Shown here one piece after another: positions 54,243 to 62,093 of a DNA stretch of 64,000 nt. This stretch comes from Hyalangium ruber (GTDB lineage Bacteria; Myxococcota; Myxococcia; Myxococcales; Myxococcaceae). The translations under genes were made by a program, and so were the position numbers. Location: assembly GCF_034259325.1 (NCBI RefSeq), contig NZ_JAXIVS010000013.1, positions 274,153 to 338,152 on the forward strand. Reading direction: 5' to 3'. Under the pieces are notes generated by a model. That model had not been told where the DNA came from, made no database searches, and saw nothing but the letters and a program-made list of their open reading frames with translations. Within the stretch, counting starts at the first letter, position 1; each line of letters begins with the position of its first letter.

Positions 54243-57097
54243 TACGGCACGAACGAGTTGCTCGAGACCTTGTGTCCGCTCAATTCCTCGTCCGTGAAAT
54301 ACAGGCTCGGTGCCTTGTTCCGCCGCCAGAGCTCAATTTCGTCCGCGTGGTGGGTGCTCTGCGGATCGAAGACCTGCCCACCCGGCAGCGCGTTCCACGC
54401 TCGCGGCCCTTCGGGGGTCATCTCCACCACCAGCCGCTGTACCGGGCCGTTCTCGTAGGAGAACTTCTCCGCGTTCGACATCCCAAAGTTCGAGGCATCC
54501 ACCCCGAAGTTGTCACCTGGACGCGGGTACCCGGTCGGGAACATCGCGGAACCGGGCGCGGGGAGCGTCACCGCGCTCTCACCGGTGGTTGACGGAACCA
54601 GCGACGCCAGCGTGAGCGTGTGCAGTTTGCCCCACCGCCACTGCTCCGGGTCCGCCCCGAGCCGATCCCGCAGGTAACCTGCTCCCAGCATCATCGCGAC
54701 CGCGATGCGCTCATCCCGAGTCTCGGCCACATTCGTCGTCGAGAGGTCGTCCCACAGCACCGTATCGCCCCGCGTGGCGTTGTACGTCGCCAACCGGGTC
54801 GGCTCCAGGATGGCGAACTGCAGCGTCCTCGCCAGCTTCCCGCTGTCCGGACGCCGCCCGATGGCAGCGATCTCATCATCGAATGCGAGCTTCACGAGCC
54901 GCAGCATCGAGGCATTGAACAGCGCCGTCGCGATGGAGTCCGAGACCTCCGCCGCGGCCGGCTCGCCGTCCCCGATGTTCACGCCCGGTGGCGTCTCGTA
55001 CGTCCACGCCGCCAGCCGGTTCGCTACCTGCCTGAGCGTGTCCAGCTCCGCCGCCGAGGTCCGCTGGACCAGCCCCGCCAGGTCGGGGTGCGTGCCCGGC
55101 TGAGACCGCTCCTCCTGCACCCGCCGCGCCGCGGCCACGAACTTCGGCGCCAGCAGGGCCCCCAGCGGCGAGCGGTGGTCGCCTTGAACGGAGATCATGT
55201 CCTGCGGCGTCACCCCTCCCCTGTCCGCGAGCGACTGGAGCCTCTCGGTGATCCGGGAGATGCGGTGGCCGAGATCGTAGTCCCACCCGAGGTAGCGCGC
55301 GTCGTTGAACGGGTTGCCGTCCTTCGTCGTGCCCACGAGATCATTGTTGGCCGTGGCGATGAAACCCTTCGCCGGGTTCGCGTCCTGCGGAAGGTCGCGG
55401 TCCTCCACGTCTCCCATCCACTCGTAGCTCCCGTCGCCCGGCAGCACCATCGCGGGTGACAGCCCTGTCTGCGTCACCGCGTCATACGTCAGCGCCCGAG
55501 GATCCCGCACTGGCAGCCGGGACTGGGTCGACCAGAAGATCTCCCCTTCCCGCGTCGCCACCACGAAGCTCTGCGCGCCCACCTTGAACTTCGTGAGCGC
55601 CGCGCGCGCCTCCGCTGCGTTCGTCGCCGTGTTCAGCCCCAGGAAGGCCGCGATCTCGTTCGACACCTCGTCACCCGTCCACCGCACGGACAGCGCGCTG
55701 CTCGCCGTCCGCGGGACCACTGCGCCGCCCTCGATCTTCGGAAGGATGATTCCGTGGTGCGGGACGTTCTCCAGCTTGAGCACCACGTCCGGCTTGCCCG
55801 AGACCTTGATCGTCTCCGTGATGATCTCGATCGGCACCTGCTGGCCCTTGAAGCGCACCGTGGCCGGCGCCCCGTTCGTCCCCTCCGTGATCGTCTCCTC
55901 GTACACGTCCGTCACGTCGTGGTTCGCCGTCGTGCTCCCCCACGCAATGCGGTCATTGAACCCCAGCATGACGCCGGGCACGCCGACCAGCGAGATGCCC
56001 TCGGCGTCCAGGTTTCCTCCCGCCTTCTTCGTGTTCAGATGCGAGTACCAGAAGAGCGGAGGGCTGGGCAGCGACAGGTGGGGATCATTGGCCAGCAGCG
56101 GCGCCCCCGAGGCCGTCTTCGCCCCCGACACCACCCAGTTGTTCGCGCCCCGGCTCTCGTCGCCGAGCACCCCTCGCAGCCGCCTCGCCGCGTCGAAGAA
56201 CCCCTGCGCATTCGAGAGCACCGTGCTACTCGGCAGCATTGCCTGTGACAGGCCCCTCTGGTGGGCCTTCGCTCCTCTTGTCAGGCTCTCCGCGCTCCGT
56301 CCCTCGGACGAGAGCCCCTCCCGCGTGAACACCTCGCGCGCCGGGGCGAACGACCAGAGATCGCGGAAGATCCCCGCGCGCGGATTTCCCTGGGGGAAGG
56401 CCGCGGCCGAAGCAGCCATCGCCTGGGTCAGCGCGACGTCAGCCTCCGCCGAGTACGACAGTGCGTAGGACAGATACCGCCCGATGGCCAGAGAGTCCTG
56501 GGGTGTCCAATCGGTGAAGGCCGCGGGGTTGCTCACCAGGGACTCCAGCAGCTCCGCGCCCTGGGGCAGCTTCGACGTCCCGCTGCGCACCTCCGCGATG
56601 TACACGTTCACGCCCGCGGCGAACCCGTCGAGCACGGCCTTCTCCGGCGCGTCCGCGGGGAGAGAGGCGTAGATCCGATCGGCTACGCGCTTGTAGCCGA
56701 TCACCCGCGCGGCGACGTCACCCTCCAACGCGGACGCAGACACGGTGCCCAGAAGCTCGGCCATGCGCCCGGTGACGTTCCGCTTGAGGATCTCCATCTG
56801 CGGGAACCGGTCGCGCGCCATGAGGTAGCCCTGCATCAGCGCCGCGTCGTGCTGCGACGACGCGTAGATGTGCGGCATCGCGCGATCATCCACGATGACC
56901 TCCACCGGCCCCTTGAGCCCGGGCAACTTCGTGCCCTTGGGTGTCTCCTCGTCGGGTGTCTCCTCGTCGGGCGTCTCCTCGTCGGGCGTCTCCTCGATAG
57001 GGGGAGGCGCGGGGGAGTCGGAGCTGCAGCCGCTCGCGCCTCCGAGCAAGGCCAGTACCACCAGACCAACCGAAGACAGCGAAGCAAGGTGTCGCAC
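54242..57097 (-). CDS. Penicillin acylase family lipoprotein, nucleophile Ser replaced by Ala
   Basis: 951 residues. A lipoprotein signal (LLGGASGC, Cys at about 24) and an acidic PDEET-repeat linker lead into the Ntn-hydrolase fold: GPVEVIVDDRAMPHIYASSQHDAALMQGYLMARDRFPQM (alpha chain), then RGANNWVVSGAKTASGAPLLANDPHL where the beta chain should begin. The normal residue before NNW is the nucleophile Ser; here it is Ala318 (GCG, 56144–56146). Without it the protein should neither self-process nor hydrolyse amides. Later motifs (FGVDASNFGMSNAEKF, the C-terminal HADEIELW) are intact. The gene is coupled to the chaperone-like gene. Confidence 0.9.
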   Translation of the reverse strand: MRHLASLSSVGLVVLALLGGASGCSSDSPAPPPIEETPDEETPDEETPDEETPKGTKLPGLKGPVEVIVDDRAMPHIYASSQHDAALMQGYLMARDRFPQMEILKRNVTGRMAELLGTVSASALEGDVAARVIGYKRVADRIYASLPADAPEKAVLDGFAAGVNVYIAEVRSGTSKLPQGAELLESLVSNPAAFTDWTPQDSLAIGRYLSYALSYSAEADVALTQAMAASAAAFPQGNPRAGIFRDLWSFAPAREVFTREGLSSEGRSAESLTRGAKAHQRGLSQAMLPSSTVLSNAQGFFDAARRLRGVLGDESRGANNWVVSGAKTASGAPLLANDPHLSLPSPPLFWYSHLNTKKAGGNLDAEGISLVGVPGVMLGFNDRIAWGSTTANHDVTDVYEETITEGTNGAPATVRFKGQQVPIEIITETIKVSGKPDVVLKLENVPHHGIILPKIEGGAVVPRTASSALSVRWTGDEVSNEIAAFLGLNTATNAAEARAALTKFKVGAQSFVVATREGEIFWSTQSRLPVRDPRALTYDAVTQTGLSPAMVLPGDGSYEWMGDVEDRDLPQDANPAKGFIATANNDLVGTTKDGNPFNDARYLGWDYDLGHRISRITERLQSLADRGGVTPQDMISVQGDHRSPLGALLAPKFVAAARRVQEERSQPGTHPDLAGLVQRTSAAELDTLRQVANRLAAWTYETPPGVNIGDGEPAAAEVSDSIATALFNASMLRLVKLAFDDEIAAIGRRPDSGKLARTLQFAILEPTRLATYNATRGDTVLWDDLSTTNVAETRDERIAVAMMLGAGYLRDRLGADPEQWRWGKLHTLTLASLVPSTTGESAVTLPAPGSAMFPTGYPRPGDNFGVDASNFGMSNAEKFSYENGPVQRLVVEMTPEGPRAWNALPGGQVFDPQSTHHADEIELWRRNKAPSLYFTDEELSGHKVSSNSFVP
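56941..57000 (-). repeat. Four tandem 15-bp repeats encoding PDEET
   Basis: Four near-identical 15-base units encode the acidic PDEET linker behind the lipidation site. The last unit has two base changes. It is an in-frame minisatellite. Confidence 0.85.
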
Positions 57098-57154
57098 GAG
57101 AATCTCCGCGCCAAGGGGGATGCGAAGCTAGCACAGCCGCGTGACTCACCTGAG

Positions 57155-58453
57155 CTACTGCCGCGACAACGCCTGGTAGACCTGGGCGGGGCACTGATCG
57201 ATGGTCTCGTCGTCAAGGTCCCAGAACTGGGAGGTGCAGATGCCGATCAGCTTCGAGCCTGGGTCCACCCAGAACCGGGAGCTGAAGATCCCCACCCAGA
57301 AGTAGGTGCCCACCGGGCCGAGGGCTTTCGCTCGCGCGGGGTCATCATTGACGGCGAATCCCAGGCCGAAGCCCGAGTCAAAGAAGTTGGCTCGCAAGCG
57401 GCCAATCTGGTTGGTCGTCATCAGGTCCACGGAGGCGGGTGACAGGAGGCGCTGGTCCTTGTGTCCCCCCTTGTTGGCGATCATCCGCAAGAAGATGGCG
57501 TAGTCACTCACCGTGGAGAGCAAGCCTCCGCCGCCGGAGACGTACGTCCGCGGCCCGGCCGTCTGCACATCCGACGCGTACACGGCATCCCCGTCGCTCA
57601 AATTCCTGCCCGTGACAGGTACGCGCTCCAGCGTTCTCTCCGGACCGAGGCGGTAGAGCACGGCCACCTCGTCAACACGGTTCTCGGGGGGATAGAAGAA
57701 GGTGTCCTGCATGCCGAGCGGCTCGAAGATGCGCTCCTCCAGGAACTTGTCGAGCGGCCTGCCCGAGACGGCTTCGATGACGCGGCCGAGGATGTCCGTA
57801 CTCAGGCTATAGGTGTAGTGCTCGCCCGGCTCGTGGAGCAGCGGCAACGCGGCGAGTTTCTGGGACTGCTCCGCGAGCGTGCCCTCCGTGTGGCCGACAC
57901 CATCACTGACGCCGGCCCGTGCGTAGATATCCGCCAGGGGTGGGCCCATGAAGCGGTAGCTCAAGCCCGAGGTGTGCGTCAGGAGGCTCCGGACGGTCAG
58001 CGGCTGCCGGGCGGGGCGCGTACTGTAGCTTCCATCGGGGGAGACCTCGCCCAGCACGGTGGGGTGAGCCCACTCGGGCAGGTACCTGCCCAGCGGGGCG
58101 TCGAGGTCGATCTTCCCCTCTTCCACGAGCATCATCACCGCGGTGCTGGTGATGGGCTTGGTCATCGAGGCGATGCGGATCAGCGTCTTCTCATCAAAGG
58201 ACCGGCCGCGCTCACGTTCCATGGAGCCGAAGGTCTCCAGATAGCGCTCACTGCCGTCGAGCCGCTCCACGAACACGAGGGCGCCAGGAAGCTTCTGCCT
58301 GGCCACGGCCTGGCGGAAGAAATCACCGACAGGGGCCAGCTTCTGGGCCAGCGGACCGTGGGACTTCGAAGCTTCCTGGACCTGGCCACCGCGCGGTGAT
58401 GCGCAGGACAGGACCACCAGCAATGAAAACGGCAGGGACAAGCATCGGCGCAT
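57155..58453 (-). CDS. Class C beta-lactamase-like serine hydrolase, lipoprotein
   Basis: 432 residues. The signal ends in VVLSC, so lipidation is likely. SxxK is in IASMTKPITS, and a Tyr motif follows in YTYSLSTDILGRVIE. The C-terminal part has GGGGLLSTVSDYAIFLRM. The family includes esterases, D-amino-acid peptidases and beta-lactamases; the context of secreted hydrolases favours an esterase or peptidase. The start at 58453 is at the signal peptide; an ATG ten codons upstream is possible. The gene is divergent from the zinc-ribbon gene at 58664. Confidence 0.88.
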   Translation of the reverse strand: MRRCLSLPFSLLVVLSCASPRGGQVQEASKSHGPLAQKLAPVGDFFRQAVARQKLPGALVFVERLDGSERYLETFGSMERERGRSFDEKTLIRIASMTKPITSTAVMMLVEEGKIDLDAPLGRYLPEWAHPTVLGEVSPDGSYSTRPARQPLTVRSLLTHTSGLSYRFMGPPLADIYARAGVSDGVGHTEGTLAEQSQKLAALPLLHEPGEHYTYSLSTDILGRVIEAVSGRPLDKFLEERIFEPLGMQDTFFYPPENRVDEVAVLYRLGPERTLERVPVTGRNLSDGDAVYASDVQTAGPRTYVSGGGGLLSTVSDYAIFLRMIANKGGHKDQRLLSPASVDLMTTNQIGRLRANFFDSGFGLGFAVNDDPARAKALGPVGTYFWVGIFSSRFWVDPGSKLIGICTSQFWDLDDETIDQCPAQVYQALSRQ

Positions 58454-58663
58454 GAGACTCCGCTCCAGGTGAGTGTTGCGCATAAGTAAGGATAGGGGCT
58501 CGAGCGTGCGTCGGCGTCACGAATGCCGCGTCGCGACTCTGGCCAGGGGAAGCAGTGTCGATTGTAGCGCCACCGTTCGTCGCTCGGTGCTCGGTCCCTG
58601 CCAGGCCAGGCGCATCCCTACACGCCCGGAGGCACCCTCGCGCTGAGCAAAAGAGAGGTCACC

Positions 58664-59053
58664 ATGTCTGTCTGTTTTCAATGCGGAGTGGAGAACGCCC
58701 CCGGTTCACGCTTCTGTAGCCAGTGCGGCCAGGCCCTCAGCCCAAGCCTCCCCGAGCCGCCGGAGGCGCCGTCGGCCTTCAGCCAACCCGCCCCGGTGGG
58801 AGGGCCGCCAGTGGTGGCAACCCCGTTCACCCCTATTCCGGTGTCCTCCTCTTATGACAAGGCGGCGGTGGACCCGGCCGTGAAAGCCCTCGTCATCATT
58901 GGCACGCTGTTCGTGCCGCTGCTGGGAATCATCCTGGGCGCCATCTACCTGGCCTCGGGGTCTCCTGAGAAGCAGGCGGTGGGGCGCCTATGGCTCATCG
59001 TCGGGACCTCCTTGATCGGCCTGTACCTGCTCTGCGTGGCCGCGGGGGCATGA
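58664..59053 (+). CDS. Zinc-ribbon membrane protein
   Basis: 129 residues. The zinc ribbon uses C4, C7, C18 and C21, followed by a Pro-rich linker. Two transmembrane helices (about 75–98 and 109–127) end the chain, so the ribbon faces the cytoplasm if the N-terminus is inside. Zinc-ribbon plus two helices is common among small signalling or stress proteins. GAGAGG precedes the ATG. Its stop overlaps the next ATG (ATGA), so it starts the 58.7–62.0 kb unit. Confidence 0.8.
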   Translation: MSVCFQCGVENAPGSRFCSQCGQALSPSLPEPPEAPSAFSQPAPVGGPPVVATPFTPIPVSSSYDKAAVDPAVKALVIIGTLFVPLLGIILGAIYLASGSPEKQAVGRLWLIVGTSLIGLYLLCVAAGA

Positions 59054-59892
59054 CCATGGCGGGCACGAAAGGCCTCACGGTCAATGCGGTCCACCTCGGT
59101 CCGGAGGCCAGCCAGGCCTTCGAGGCCGCCTGTGGAACACTTTTGGGGAGCGGTGATTATTGGTACGACCCGCTCTCGGGCCTCTGGGGGGCGTGGGGAG
59201 GACCGGCCTTCCCCCGGCCGATCGCTCCAGGGCTGAGGCTGGGGGGGCCCCTGCCGTTCAACGCCTCGGGAGGACAGACGGCTGTCGTGGTCAACGGGCG
59301 GGCGCTCCACCCCACCGAGTTCATGCAGCTCATCGCCACATACGGCGATGCGGTTCCCGGGCGTTATTGGCTGAATGCCCATGGGGACATCTTCGCCCAG
59401 AACGGGCTGTTCCTGTTCAACGTCCAGGGGACACCCCAACGCGCGCCCGCTCCCGTGCTCCCGGAAACACGCTCTGACTCGGAGCAAGGCGCCCTCGCGC
59501 AGGGAATGGAGGAGCTGAGAAAGCAGCTCCGCGAGCTTGGGGATGCGGGACAGCTGAGCCCGGATCGCCAACAGGTGCTCGCGTCGGTGGTGGAGGAGGC
59601 CCAGCACAGGCTCCTCACCCCTTCCAGCGATCCCCAGGCCAGCCTGCGGCACATGCGTACGCTCCTCGAGCGTGTCACCTCGTTGGACTCGCACAGCCAT
59701 CCGGGCCCCCCCACTCCCCGCAGGCTCACGCGCCGAGCGCCTCTCCGCCGTGGCAGCCGAACTCCGGCGCCATCTGACCGTGGAGCTGGTGGATGCCCGG
59801 GCGTCGCCCGAGGACAAGCAGGAGCTGATGAACCTCTACACGCGCGTGGGCCACGCCGACGCGGCGCTCCACTCGCCGCGCATGAGCGATGA
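59050..59892 (+). CDS. YWYD/GGP/VNGR-domain protein (3' part out of frame)
   Basis: The reading frame gives 280 residues, but only the first 220 or so look coding. Residues 1–125 hold a compact domain with YWYD (37–40), WGAWGGP, LGGPLPF, VVVNGRALH (79–87) and PGRYWLNA (103–110). The same set occurs in the gene at 61143. A helical stretch follows (LAQGMEELRKQLRELGD, LASVVEEAQHRLL). After the C7 run at 59706–59712 the frame becomes Arg/Pro/Gly-rich and non-coding in character, while the frame of the next gene becomes coding-like. The likely original is one longer protein. I know no name for this domain. Confidence 0.65.
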   Translation: MTMAGTKGLTVNAVHLGPEASQAFEAACGTLLGSGDYWYDPLSGLWGAWGGPAFPRPIAPGLRLGGPLPFNASGGQTAVVVNGRALHPTEFMQLIATYGDAVPGRYWLNAHGDIFAQNGLFLFNVQGTPQRAPAPVLPETRSDSEQGALAQGMEELRKQLRELGDAGQLSPDRQQVLASVVEEAQHRLLTPSSDPQASLRHMRTLLERVTSLDSHSHPGPPTPRRLTRRAPLRRGSRTPAPSDRGAGGCPGVARGQAGADEPLHARGPRRRGAPLAAHER

Positions 59893-61036
59893 CCGCGCGG
59901 CGCTCGCCTACGAGCGCGAGGTGCTTCGCCGGCTCGCCTTGGACGTGCGCACGTACGTGCTGCGGACCCACCTCATGATCGCGGAGCCCTTCTGGGACTC
60001 GCCTCCCAAGCCGAGGGATCCCAACACGGTGTGCTTCTCGGGCGGCGCGGACGTGCTCCGGCTGATCCAACCGGTCTGTGCCGAGCGTGGGCTGAAGCTC
60101 TTCCCCTTCGCCAGCAACCAGGACTCCGGCCAGGAGCGATGGAACCAGCTCTGTGCCAGCAACATCGCCATCTTCGATCTGACGGTACCGCCCGGGCCGG
60201 AGCTGGCCTCCGTCTGCTACGACCTCGGTCTGGCGTTCGCCCTGGGCCGTCCTGCTCTCATCGTGGCCACGCTCGGGCAGCGGCTCCCCTTCGATGTGGA
60301 TGTCCCTCCCGTCGAACTTCGGGGGGATGGCGGGGACATCCGCCGTCTGGGCGAGGCGCTGGATGAGAGGCTCTACGGCCAGCAGCGAAACGTCGGGCAG
60401 AGCGCCATCCAGGGGACGGTGGCCTACGCGTTGCGGCGGCTCGGCCAGGGACGTGGCGACTGGCGGACGCTGGGAAGGCTGCACGCGCTCGGCGAGCAGC
60501 AGAACCCCGGTGCCCTGGAAGCCCGCGGCCTCCTGGAGACAGTCCTGGAGCACTCCCGCGAAGGGGCGCTCCGACTCATCCACCCTGCCTGGGTGGGGCG
60601 CTATCCCTCGCCCGGAGAGCGCCGCTGCTTCCACGTCATGCCCTTTCGCGAGCACTGGTCCGCTGACGCCATGCGGCTCACCGAGCAGGAGTGCCAACAG
60701 CGGGGTGTCCAGTACATCCGAGGCGATCGCGTCCAGGATCCGCGCATCAACCACTCCATCTGGGAGGAACTCTGTCGGGCCTCCCACGTGGTCGTGGATC
60801 TGACGGGCTACAACGCCAACGTGGCACTGGAGCTGGGCCTGGCCGATGCCCTGGGACGCCACGCCCTGATCGTCGGACAGGGCGATACCGTGGAGCGGCT
60901 CTTCCCTGCCCTGGCCAAGAGACGCGTGCATCCCTACGCCCTCGCGAACGGGGACGCGCGGATCCACGAGCTGCTGGCCACATTCCTGAGCCCGAGCCGG
61001 GACGAAAGCCTGGAGGGCCCGCTGAGCCTCGGGTGA
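59672..61036 (+). CDS. Tandem nucleoside 2-deoxyribosyltransferase/TIR-like protein
   Basis: 454 residues in this frame, with no good start; coding character begins near 59712. Two Rossmann-like units are seen. The first (about 119–205) has CFSGGADVLRLIQPVCAERG and FDLTVPPGPELASVCYDLGLAFALGRPALIV. The second (about 319–405) is canonical: FHVMPFREHWS, DRVQDPRINHSIWEELCRASHVVVDLTGYNANVALELGLADALGRHALIV. Such folds bind or cleave nucleotide N-glycosidic bonds and appear in several NAD- or nucleotide-dependent immune systems. The first unit lacks the PF…NPNV pattern and may be regulatory. Function is inferred from fold alone. Confidence 0.7.
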   Translation: MSPRWTRTAIRAPPLPAGSRAERLSAVAAELRRHLTVELVDARASPEDKQELMNLYTRVGHADAALHSPRMSDDRAALAYEREVLRRLALDVRTYVLRTHLMIAEPFWDSPPKPRDPNTVCFSGGADVLRLIQPVCAERGLKLFPFASNQDSGQERWNQLCASNIAIFDLTVPPGPELASVCYDLGLAFALGRPALIVATLGQRLPFDVDVPPVELRGDGGDIRRLGEALDERLYGQQRNVGQSAIQGTVAYALRRLGQGRGDWRTLGRLHALGEQQNPGALEARGLLETVLEHSREGALRLIHPAWVGRYPSPGERRCFHVMPFREHWSADAMRLTEQECQQRGVQYIRGDRVQDPRINHSIWEELCRASHVVVDLTGYNANVALELGLADALGRHALIVGQGDTVERLFPALAKRRVHPYALANGDARIHELLATFLSPSRDESLEGPLSLG

Positions 61037-61142
61037 GCGTCGCAGACGGATGCCGTGGGCTCGCGTCACATCCGGCTGGGATCGACTCCTTCAACGGGGG
61101 GACGTGTGTCCTCGCACCGAACCCCTCCGCAAGGAGAGCCCC

Positions 61143-62033
61143 ATGCCTCGTCATCGCGCAGCAGCCCTCTGGAACCTCCCGTGGGAGGCATGCCTGCCCA
61201 TCTGTCGAATGGTCGCTCGACACCTGGGATGGCGAATCACGAGCGAGAGCTCGACCTGGGTGGCCTTCGTGGAGGAGCGCCAGAACGTGTCCCTGACCGC
61301 TCCGGTCACGGTGACCGTCATGTTCTTTGGCACGGGGCCCATGACCACGCGGCTCGTCCTCGATGTCTCCAGCATGGGACCGCTCCAGTCGAGCTACGTG
61401 AAGCAACAGGCGGACAGGGTGGGCCAGCTGCTCGAACAGACCGCCGCCCGGTTGCCCGGGCGCAAGGTCGCATCCCGAGGCCAGGTTCCGCTGCCACAAG
61501 GGCCCTGCTCCCGGAGCTTCGTCGTCAACGGGGTGCGCTTGAGCGATGCCCAGCTACAGGCGCTGGAGCGCACCTACCACACGCGATTCCAGAATGGGCG
61601 CTACTGGTACGACCACTCCTCGGGAGCCTGGGGAGTCGAGGGAGGGCCTGGGGTTGGAGTCATCCCCGCGGATCTCCCGATCGGTGGGCCGCTGCGCGCG
61701 GATGCCTCGAACGGAGATACCGGCTTCTTCGTCAATGGCCGTGAACTGCACTCAGCGGATGTCGCGGGACTCAAGCGCATCTGGCCGGCGGTGTTCCCTG
61801 GGCGCTACTGGATCGACGCGCGGACGAACTACGGCATCGAAGGTGGCCAGCTGCTCGGCAACCTTCAGGCGCAGTTGCAGGCGCGAGTGCAGGCACAGGC
61901 CATGTCGCTGGCAGGGGGTGGGGTCGGCGGGCCGTGGAGCGTCTCCTCGGGCGGAACAACCGTGGGCGGAGACGGACAGGGCTTCATGTACGCCTCGGTG
62001 AGCGGCTCCTCCAACATGTGGTTCAGCAGCTAG
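61143..62033 (+). CDS. YWYD/GGP/VNGR-domain protein with an N-terminal unknown domain
   Basis: 296 residues. The first 110 or so residues (WNLPWEACLPICRMVARHLGW…VTVTVMFFGTGPMTTRLVLDV) form a mixed alpha/beta domain I cannot name. Residues 125–235 repeat the domain of the gene at 59050: SFVVNGVRL, YWYDHSSGAWGVEGGP (154–169), IGGPLRAD, FFVNGRELH (195–203), PGRYWIDA (219–226). The C-terminus is Gln/Ala- then Gly/Ser-rich, possibly a flexible tail. A GGAG seven bases upstream supports the ATG. It is the last gene before repeat copy 2. Confidence 0.75.
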   Translation: MPRHRAAALWNLPWEACLPICRMVARHLGWRITSESSTWVAFVEERQNVSLTAPVTVTVMFFGTGPMTTRLVLDVSSMGPLQSSYVKQQADRVGQLLEQTAARLPGRKVASRGQVPLPQGPCSRSFVVNGVRLSDAQLQALERTYHTRFQNGRYWYDHSSGAWGVEGGPGVGVIPADLPIGGPLRADASNGDTGFFVNGRELHSADVAGLKRIWPAVFPGRYWIDARTNYGIEGGQLLGNLQAQLQARVQAQAMSLAGGGVGGPWSVSSGGTTVGGDGQGFMYASVSGSSNMWFSS

Positions 62034-62093
62034 CCCATGCCCTTCCACGAGTCTGTCTGTCTGCTGCGATTCGGCTCGGATGGGTCCGTCAGC

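Noticed and set aside
56941..57000. Possible CRISPR or regulatory repeats
   Set aside because: Contiguous in-frame repeats that encode the acidic linker of the acylase homologue.
58945..59817. Minus-strand 290-codon frame opposite the YWYD gene
   Set aside because: Ser/Arg-rich and without a start context; the + strand genes have overlapping stops and starts.
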